Below are positions 55,778 to 64,000 of a DNA stretch of 64,000 nucleotides, piece after piece. Positions within the stretch are counted from its first letter, which is position 1, and the number at the start of each line of letters is the position of its first letter. The position numbers were made by a program, and so were the translations under genes. The stretch comes from Chrysomallon squamiferum (taxonomy: Eukaryota > Mollusca > Gastropoda > Neomphalida > Peltospiridae), in NCBI GenBank assembly GCA_012295275.1, contig CM022679.1, forward strand, positions 26,908,850-26,972,849. Reading direction: 5' to 3'. The notes under the pieces are model-generated. The model saw only the letters and a list, made by a program, of their open reading frames with translations, was not told the origin of the DNA and searched no databases.

Positions 55778-58700
55778 CTGTAAATAAATAAATAAATTAT
55801 TTGCATATACTAAATTTGACACATATGAATACAGTGAATGAATATTTTATTTTAAATTAATAATATTATTACAATCATAACACACTGATTAATATTCTGG
55901 TAAATTTATCTTAAAATTAAATTATCATAATGTACATGTTATTTCAGTGTTATGTAATCATAATAAGTTAAAAAACAAACTCTGGAACAACATTAAGAAA
56001 TATATCATTGATAATACATTACATATTATTTCATGGAAGTGGCACATATATTGGCTAATAAAATAATAATAATACTAACAACAACAACAATAACAATAAT
56101 AATATAATAAATAAATAAATAAATAAATAAAAAGACCCTGCACAGCAAAATGAGTCATAAGTTATACATAAAAATTTCTCAATAAATTCATTAATTAACA
56201 ATAACTAAAAATTTTAAGATTTTCTTAAAGAACTAAAATATGTTGGTCATTATATGAATTGTCTATTATGCTGGTTGCTAAGGCAACAGAAGAAATAACT
56301 ACTTTCAAATTGTGAGACAGTGCAACAGGGAATGAAGATTTGAAAAAAAAAAAAAAAAAAATGTTGTTATCTTATTATATGTAATTATCATGAAATATGA
56401 AATTACCAAAACTTCACTTAAAATGTATTTTCAATACGACTCATTTTGATCATGGGTTATCACAAACAAATTAACTTACAATCAGATAATGCTATTCCAG
56501 TGTATTTTTCTATCAGATGGTCGGCATAGCGACGCTGTTCATCATTCAACAGAGCTGGCTCTTGCCTGTAATTTAAAACAGGAAGAATAAACATTTATTT
56601 AGTAGCAAACTAAAATTATGTTTGCATTCTGTGCCAACTGGTAAAATTTTGTTTTTGATGCATTAATTTATTATATTCTCTTAAAATTATTTTGTATTTG
56701 TGTGTATGTTTGTATATGTATATACATGCATATGTGTGTTTTCATGTACATGTACGTATGTATTTCAAAAAAACTGTTATCTTATTTATTACTTTGACAG
56801 TTGATGTGCTTGAATGAATGAGCTTATCTGCAGATGTGCTCAAGGAAACACAGACACTCACACACACATACAATCACACCAGAACACATTTTGATATTAA
56901 TTATTATATATTTCAGATATAATGATAAATGATGATGTGAGACAGGGAATGTGTAACTTTCTGGTTTACTCTTTATCAATTAGCAGCAAGAATTTTTTTA
57001 TTTCACCTTCCCATAAACAGAAAATCTCATAGCTATCAATAAACCAGTCATGGAGCACTGGATGGATTGGGAAGTTGGCTAACACATCTGGTAAGGAGGA
57101 CTGAACCTAGAATTTACAATGGGCAAATTGTGGTCTGCAGGGTAAACCATGTTTCATGTAGCCAATTACTGAAGAAACAGTCAATGCCTTGTAAAGATTA
57201 TGAAGTATTTGTGAGCTGTACTTGATTTTTTGTAATACTAATACCACATCTGTTTCAAATTTTTTTGTAAGTACTAGTGCTAACTAAATTAGTTATTAAA
57301 CTAGTAAATTATTAAGTTAAAATTTACAGTTGTTCAATAAATATACAAGTACACATAGCTTTGAAACATGTATTAATATTTTTTTTAAGTATATAGATTT
57401 AGATCATTTTATTATTTGAAAATTACAAATTTCATACAGATTGTGTAAATGTATTAACATTTTTATAAGTACATACAGTACTGTTTCTTAAAACTTTAAT
57501 TAAAGTATATTTATTAAATTAAAAATTAAGATTATCTAATAATTTTATTATAATTGTTTTTTGTCTAATATTATTACAATAAAACATTAATTAAAGCTAA
57601 AAATTAAATAACTTTAAAACAATAGTAACTATATTCATTTATAAACTCAGATTATTTTACAATTAAATATCGATGATAAACTTATTAATTATTTATATAT
57701 TGCTCACAGAACATGTTCAGTTGTACAATAACTACATATTTATTCCAGATAATAAATTTATTAATATAAGAAAGTTAGATTTTTTTTAATGTTTAAATTA
57801 TAGTTATTAATTCATTTTATAAATTTAATACTATCTGAACTACTGTGAAACGTCTCAAAACCAGATTCTGATTTAGCTAGTAAGTAACAGTTAACTAAGC
57901 TATAGTAATTAATTAATTAAGTTAGTAGGTAATTAAGTAAGTAAATAATATGTAACTAAGTAAGTATGTAATTACTAAGTATAATACGATGCACCAGTCT
58001 AAAATGATGCTAAATCATCAAAGACATTTTTCACTACTATTCACTTACAACCACAGGTCTGCAATTTCTGGTGAAAGCAAGTTTTTTCTGTTGTTAAACA
58101 AATTGAATTATGGTGAAACATAAACATTAAATTTTCTCAACTCTGTAAATAGCAAATATTTTAAGAAATCGAAAATGACATGAATATAATCAAATCACAG
58201 CAAAAACATGTAGAAGCTCATAAGAGGCAGACATTTTTTCTAAATAACTGAAATTTCTTGATTATGCTGCTAAAAAATATTAATCTTAATATGCACTGCT
58301 AGCATTGCTTTTATGTAAGTATTTATGCAGTCAAAGCAAATGAGTTTTTATTTATTTATATATTAAATTTAACAAAAAAGATTTCAATCCATTTGTGCTT
58401 GTTTTACTTTCTCAAAAGATTTCAGAAGATTCAAAGATCTGTTTTTGCTTTCTTAAAAATGAATATGAACAGATTTTCTGGTACAGGATAGTTAATATAT
58501 TATTTATTTATTTATTTATTTATCATCATCATTATCATCATCAGTACATACAGATTTGGATCATTATTATTCACTTATTTAGTTATTTATTATATTTTTT
58601 TGATTTGTAACCTAATATTTAATACAAAAAAATACAGAATGAAACTCCAGTTTAATTTAGTACAGAATGTAATCAATGAGAAATTGTTTTTAAATAATGA

Positions 58701-61700
58701 TTTTAAATTTTGCTTTTAAACCTACAGCTTAAAGAAAATTTATCAAAAAATAACTTGTTTAAGTTTTAAATTTTCTACTTACATTTGTAATTCATACCAA
58801 GCTTTTCGCTTCATCGAGGATATCTGCGGATTCGAATAAATAAACTCATTAGTGTTTTTGTCAAGACTCGTTGTACTCGATGATCTCCCTAACACATTCA
58901 GCCTTGATGAAGGTCGTGACCTTGGTGACCTCGGTGACAGTTTAGTAGGAGGCGAGTGTGGTCGCGGGTGATGCTGAAGCACAGGACTGCAGCTTCTTTC
59001 TCGAAGTCGGCACGCAGACGTCAGAGTTCTGTTTTTGAGAATCCCGCGGCGGCTTCCCAACACTGGCTGATCGTTGGTGTTGGCGTAGTCGTAGATTGAA
59101 CTGTAGGATCGGTTGAGTCTGTCGGTGTATGGAGCGATGCTGCTGGACTCATGCAGGCTCCTGGAGAGTCTCCCAGGGTAACATCGTGCTGAAAAATCAG
59201 TGGCCGGATCAACCAGACAGTCTTGACTAGAGTAATACCTGTCTTCTATGTCGTCTGGTACTGGGCTGTACCTGAGCTTTCGGCGGATGAAGTTTGAGTG
59301 AGAAAGATCTCTGTCCTCGTCTCCAGTCTTTTCTACCTCCTCCGCTTCGAACTGGGAAGAGTTCAGCTTCGTCGGATACTGCTGCAGGTCGGGGTAATCG
59401 GAGAAGTGAAGAGGCGATGCCCTCCTCTCATTGCCGTAGTAACGAGATTTGCGATGGGGGTAGATTTCACGATACGACGAAGGCACTCCTGGTGAGGAAA
59501 GATCCAGATGAGATGTGGACACAGGACTTGGACAAACACTACCAGACAGATTGAGTGACCCGTCCAGTTTTGGACATTCGTCCACCAGCATTTCGTCTTT
59601 GAGAGAGCTCTTCCTCTGGTGACCTTTTGGGGTCGACTCAGAATGGATTCTGATTGGAGAAACTGCCACTTCTGGTCTCCGTGTGTCTCTATGGTTACCT
59701 GTGTGACCTTGCAGATGACCATTCATTGTCTCTTTGGCCTCTTTTTCGTTATAACGATGGATGATGCTTTGAACTCTTGCTTTCTGACCATTGGAAGCCA
59801 CATGGAGTGACATCACCTAAATTCAGAATTATCAACAGATTAAAAATAGTATCATTTGTTTCAGTTATTAAAAACATAATATCAGTAAAATCAGTGATTG
59901 AAAATACCATCAGCAACCAGTGATGAACATTCTAATGGCAATATCAAAGTAAAGTAATTAAAAATAATCTCAGAAATTAAACTGACAGTCACCTCTTCAA
60001 ACAGCTGAGATCTTTCTTGCCTCACTTCCTCCAGACAAGTCCTCAGGTCTCGAATTGTTGCCTGAGCTTTCTCCTGAGTCATGTGTAAGTCCTCAACCTC
60101 CTGTAAACCACAAACATTCCTGTTTTAGTTCAGCATTTTTAAACTTGCATGTTTTAGTTCAGCATTTTTAAACTTGCACATTTTAGTGCATCATTTAAAC
60201 TTGTTTGTTTTAAATGCTTAGATACATTTGCATGATCTAGAGCATTGTTTAAATTTGCTTGTTTTCTTCCATTGTTTAAACACACTTTAATGTTGTAATG
60301 CCTGCTTTAGTGAATTTCTTAAACTTGACTTTTTTAAAGTGTCATAAATTGTTTTTCGTTACTGTGTCTCATAAATTCAACAGGTGTGATGCTCTTTTAG
60401 TGTAATGTTCAACTCACCTGTTTTAATGTTCAACTCGCCTGTTTTAATGTTCAACTCACCTGTTTTAGTGTAATGTTCAAACTAACCTGTTTTAGTGTAA
60501 TGTTCAAATTCACCTGTTTTAGTGTAATGTTCAAACTCACCTGTTTTAGTGAAATGTTCAAACTCACCTGTTTTAGTGAAATGTTCAAGCTCTCTGCTTG
60601 GTTCAGATCTTCCCGCAGTAGTTTGTTTTCTTTCCTCATTTCAGCCAGTGACGGCTGTTCACACACTGTCCTGTTCAGCTCCTCCCTGGCTCGACTCAGT
60701 TCAGTCTCTAAGTGGGAGATTTCAGACTTGGACTGAAACAGAGATTCCTCCAACTCCTTCACTCTCACCTCCAGATCTTGTCGCTCTTGCCGTTCGTGTT
60801 CCAGATTTGACCTCAGTTCCATGTTTTCTGCCTGCGACTTGGCCAAATGTTTTCGACAGTCATCCAAAATTCCATTAGTCTGGTATAACTTTTCAGACAC
60901 TTCTGATTTAGCGTTGTTCAGCTTCGCCTGAAGGATGTCGTTCTCCACAATGGAGCTGGCCAGTGCCTGTTTCAGCTCAATGATGTCCTCATCAGAAAGC
61001 TTCCTGCTGGCTATCAGTTGCTTCCAGCGCTCCTGGTTGTCCTTCTGTAATCCTTCCACCCCACTAAGCCGATTTCCCCAGATCTCCTGGCTCACACTCC
61101 TCACTGGACTGCTGTAGCCAAGACTGATTGGACGTTGCTGCTGGGACAGATCTGGAGTAGAATTGCTGGAATGAAGTAGTTTTGTGTGTCTGCTGCTCTC
61201 TGCTGCATGGAGAAGATCTTCACCTCTGGTTTCCTTTCTGAAATCATCCCATCTTTCCAGTCCACTGACATCATCGTGTCTGTATGTCTGTCTCTCTAAA
61301 TGTGGACTCAGAGATCGACTTCTTGGCTGTTCAGGAGTTCTTACTGAATCGTGACTGCTTGTAAATACAGACCTGCCCACGTGATCCTGATACCGATAAG
61401 GACGAGATTCAGTTTGAGAGAATCTGCTGAGTCTAGGACTGGCTGAACGGCTTCGACTGGTTTCAAACAGCATCTTTCCATTCTCGTCATGAACATCTCT
61501 TTCCAGACCAAAAGGATTCTCTATTCTGTCAATTTCTCCAAAGTCTGTTCTCTTCTGGTGTCTGTTTCGTGTGATGTTTGCACTGGAAACCATATGTCTT
61601 GGTTGGTCCATTATTTCAACCTTGTGTTTCAGCTCCTCAATCTCCTTACAAAGGATTTCTACAAATTTGGCCTGAGCTAAAGAATCCATGCGACTAGCAT

Positions 61701-63768
61701 CCAGTGAGATACTGTCGAGGGTTTTCTCTCTTTCCCAGGCTTCCCGGCGAGGCACTCTTCTGTAACCACCTGACTCTTCTGAAGCAACATTAATCTGTTC
61801 ATCCACTTCCTTTCGGCTTGTGAGGTGTTCATCTACTGGATGAAACTGTTGAGGTAGTTGTCTAGGTGATGGATGTCTCCTGGACAAGCCAATCAGAGCA
61901 CTGGGAGATCTGTCTCTCTCCACCTCATGGACTTGATGTCGAGGAGAGAGTTTCTCCTCTCCATTTCTCTGAGATACTGAAACATCTTCCATGTCCAGAT
62001 CTACAGCAGCTGTTTTCAGTTGTGTTTCACTTAAATCTTCTTGCTGCTGCTGCTGATGATGATGATGATGAAGCCGTCTACTTCTGAAATCATCTTTAGG
62101 CATGTTGTTGTCCACTGCCTCTCTGGCTTTGCGCAAAGCTTCAAATAAAACCATGACATCGATCTTCTGACCAGGCTTCAGAGCGAGTGTCATATTGCTG
62201 TTGTCTGTTGCAGACAACAGCTGCTGAATGTCAAACAACTGCTTCACAGTGTCTGTCTGGACATGGACAGCATCCACAGTCTCCCCCAAACCAGCAGCCT
62301 GCTGTCTTTCTTTAAGCTCAGCAATCACTTCATCCTGCTTCAAAGACTCTGCTGTCTTTCCCTTGTTTCTAAAAACGTCTCGCCTTTGTGGTGAGGGTGA
62401 TGCTTTTCTCTGCAATCTGTGTTCAACTGAAGTGTAGCTGTGTGATGAGCTGAACACACTTCTACTTGGACTGTTTGACAACGACCGCAATGAATCTGCC
62501 AGCAGGTAATTAGACTCTTGAGACCGCGACCTTGACCGAGAGCTTGACCTTGAACTGTCGACATCAGAACTTACAGGCCCTTGAGAGAGTCGGTCAATGG
62601 TATCTTCCCACTGTCTGAAATAGTCCTTCGGTCGTCTGATTTTAATATCAGAGCTGCCATCAGTTTTACCTACATCGTCGTTGGGCTGCTGGTCCATGAC
62701 AACATCTCTATCAGTGGCATCAGCACCTGTGTTGTTCTCAAAGCGATGTGAATCATGTTTTGCATCATCGGCTTGCGGCATGTGTTCCCAGACTTGTTGT
62801 CTTATTGTCTCCTTTAGCATCTGTTCTCTGCTGGCTTCAATCGGAGTCAGACGACCTTCTTTCCCAGACGAACCTCCTCCAATTGGGGATGAGATCATAG
62901 AACCAGAAGCTGACGAAAACCAGTCATCATCATTAGATTCATGACTTCTCAACACTGACGACGTTGTTGATGATGCTATCTTTGACATTGCTGAAGTTTC
63001 TCCAGAAACTTTCTGACTGCTGTGTCTGCTGCTCCACACACTTTTTCCTCCCCTTCTAGAGAGTTCTGGTTAATCAAGGGACTTGCACTTCGACTTCGTC
63101 TTACTTGAGATGTTACTACAAGATTCAAACCTCCTGGAGGCTGTGAAGGTAGAAATAATATTCTCTGTAAAGTGCTGGGCAGTATGACAGCAGTGACAGG
63201 ATAAAATCATTTCATTTACTGAACTGTTAGATAATAGTAAAAGAACCAGTGAAATAACATGTTATAGTTTAATGTTTAAACTCACCTGTTTTCAGTGTAA
63301 TATTCAAATTCAACAGTTTTAGTGTAATGTTTAAAATATGAAAGTAGGGACCTGATAGAAATGTACTTGTTAGTGATTGGATAATATGGTCAAGTTACAA
63401 GTGTTAAAAATAAGATATAAATGCTAAAAATAAATAATATGGTTGACTTAAAAGTGCTAAAAATAAGATATAAATTAAAAAGTAACTAATATGGCTGACT
63501 TACAAGTGTTAATCTGTATGATGTCTGAACTGTGTTTTTATCCAATTTTCCACCAACCTATTGAGAAGAAATTCCAGTTAAAATAAATATATTAATAAAC
63601 ACTGAACAAATATTGATTATTGTTAGTGTGGTTGTTGTTGTTGTTGTTGTTGTTGTTATCATCATTAAAATTGTTGTTGTTTTTGATATATTATGATGTT
63701 ACTATTGTATCTATTATATACTGTTATAAGTATCTTCTAGTAGTTGTATACTGATATAAGTAGTTCAC

Positions 63769-63804
<36 letters not shown>

Positions 63805-63885
63805 TTATTTACCCTTCTTTTCAGAAGAGATAAATATATCATCAATGTATGTTCGTCCACTGTTCCATCCACAATATCAGAAGCA
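55733..63885 (-). CDS. Calponin-homology/coiled-coil protein (partial, 5' end beyond right edge)
   Basis: Exons 63885-63813, 63140-60568, 60100-59993, 59816-58783, 56565-56480 and a small last exon join in phase, apart from one apparent single-base deletion near 63042-63046. About 1300 residues are visible. The first exon encodes DIVDGTVDEHTLMIYLSLL, which matches the end of a filamin-type second CH domain (VDEHSVMTYLS), implying an actin-binding N-terminus. Next come long disordered Ser/Arg-rich stretches, a His5-Gln5 run (62041-62073), a leucine- and glutamate-rich coiled coil (~61020-60570 and the next exon) and a Ser/Pro/Arg-rich tail ending near RRYADHLIEKYTGIALSD. Probably a cytoskeletal or centrosomal scaffold. 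I do not recognise a vertebrate orthologue; resemblance of the coiled coil to centrosomal proteins is only an impression. Confidence 0.8.
56480..56565 (-). CDS. CH/coiled-coil gene penultimate exon
   Basis: 86 nt. Completes Met and encodes QEPALLNDEQRRYADHLIEK then YTGIALSD; phase 1 out. Acceptor AATTACAG, donor GATT|GTAAGT. Too short to appear in an ORF scan but fits both phases. Confidence 0.85.
56566..58782. other. Intron of CH/coiled-coil gene
   Basis: AT-rich, with a possible SINE remnant at 57030-57115 and short ATT/ATC repeats near 58500-58545. No exon seen. Confidence 0.55.
57030..57115 (+). mobile_element. Possible decayed SINE fragment
   Basis: AACCAGTCATGGAGCACTGG and the following bases resemble, from memory, a short interspersed element common in mollusc genomes. 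No tRNA-like head or target-site duplication is visible. Confidence 0.3.
58783..59816 (-). CDS. CH/coiled-coil gene exon: disordered Ser/Pro/Arg-rich region
   Basis: 1034 nt, phase 0 in and phase 2 out (CAAAT|GTAAGT). Starts VMSLHVASNGQKARVQSIIH; rich in Ser, Pro and Arg with many basic-Ser phosphorylation-like sites such as RRKLRYSP and RPHSPPTKLSPRSPRSRP. Ends SSMKRKAWYELQ. Confidence 0.88.
59993..60100 (-). CDS. CH/coiled-coil gene exon
   Basis: 36 codons, phase 0 at both ends: EVEDLHMTQEKAQATIRDLR then CLEEVRQERSQLFEE, a coiled-coil continuation. Acceptor TTTACAG, donor GAAGAG|GTGACT. Confidence 0.88.
60112..60568 (-). repeat. Minisatellite with repeated in-frame splice donors
   Basis: On the minus strand the exon end CTAAAACAG|GTGAGTTTGAA repeats. 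Exon-side bases are at 60568, 60541, 60514, 60487, 60460 (27 nt apart), then 60439 (GC form) and 60418 (21 nt apart). The frame stays open through the first five, adding VSLNISLKQ-type 9-residue units, then ends in TGA at 60453-60451. Degenerate copies run on through the intron to ~60112. Confidence 0.9.
60568..63140 (-). CDS. CH/coiled-coil gene large exon (apparent 1-base frameshift)
   Basis: From acceptor CTTCACAG the phase-0 frame reads PPGGLNLVVTSQVRRSRSAS, then NSLEGEE. After the A5 run (63042-63046) the good frame continues as SVWSSRHSSQKVSGETSAMS and stays open for 2.5 kb. Exon length 2573 is one base short of a multiple of three although both ends are phase 0. The simplest reading is one missing A, by sequencing error or a real indel. 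The 3' end lies in a tandem repeat offering five in-frame donors; 60568 is the shortest choice. The interior carries RSSSRSRSRSQES, a His/Gln run and a C-terminal coiled coil. Confidence 0.8.
63260..63335 (-). repeat. Isolated copy of the donor-bearing repeat in the preceding intron
   Basis: Contains GAAAACAG|GTGAGTTTAAACATT on the minus strand (GT at 63285-63284) and a second diverged unit. It is ~2.7 kb from the array at 60112-60568 in the same gene. Confidence 0.65.
63636..63800. repeat. (TTG)n and (ATA)n triplet repeats
   Basis: TTG array near 63639-63657 and ATA array near 63770-63800, in the intron next to the CH exon. Confidence 0.85.
63813..63885 (-). CDS. CH/coiled-coil gene exon: end of CH domain
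   Basis: 73 nt; enters needing one base and leaves in phase 0. Encodes ASDIVDGTVDEHTLMIYLSL then LKRR. Acceptor TTCTTACAG, donor AAGG|GTAAAT. Matches the last helix of filamin CH2. Confidence 0.75.
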
Positions 63886-64000
63886 CTGTAAGAAGAAAAG
63901 ATTTATTTTGAGTAAATAAAATATTTTTTACATAAACATACTGTGGAAATTAAACCTGCCTATTTTATTTTTATTTTTTTTATTTAGGCTTTTTTTAGTT

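Overview
This is a eukaryotic, AT-rich animal window with long introns and GT-AG splicing. It is most likely from a mollusc or another lophotrochozoan. That placement is inferred from gene content, the lineage-specific S/T-rich secreted protein and a mollusc-like SINE fragment; no species can be named. Almost all real coding sequence is in spliced exons, rebuilt here from reading frame, splice signals and family knowledge.

Layout. (1) 1-12305, minus strand: 5' two thirds of a 2-oxoglutarate dehydrogenase E1 gene (OGDH); nine exons are visible and the 3' part lies beyond the left edge. Two of them, 8541-8643 and 6887-6989, are equal-length mutually exclusive exons; only one encodes the Ca2+-binding DADLD motif. 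(2) 16664-25047, plus: a two-exon gene for a ~2503-residue secreted protein: signal peptide, beta-sandwich-like N-terminal domain, a very long Ser/Thr-rich region with EYDKSTK decapeptide arrays and eight small CX5-6C modules, and an unrecognised C-terminal domain with a furin-like site. (3) 26780-54491: a giant inverted repeat. Arms of ~8.7 and ~9.6 kb, built mainly of a purine/pyrimidine-asymmetric AT-rich minisatellite, flank a ~9.4 kb spacer that holds one complete 11-exon gene, RTCA (RNA 3'-terminal phosphate cyclase, 36935-43041, plus). (4) 55733-63885, minus: most of a gene for a protein with the end of a filamin-like calponin-homology domain, long disordered Ser/Arg-rich stretches and a coiled coil; its 5' end lies beyond the right edge.

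Most notable observations. First, at three independent exons (two in OGDH, one in the CH/coiled-coil gene) the 5' splice site has become part of a tandem minisatellite, leaving rows of decoy or alternative donors in the following intron. In the CH/coiled-coil gene the spacing is 27 nt and in frame. In the OGDH alternative exon the repeat folds so that the donor sits in a hairpin loop. Second, RTCA is enclosed in the giant inverted repeat, whose outermost segments share a TATA/CRE-like block and whose innermost segments share a 123-bp TTAA-flanked element. The four genes share no obvious pathway.
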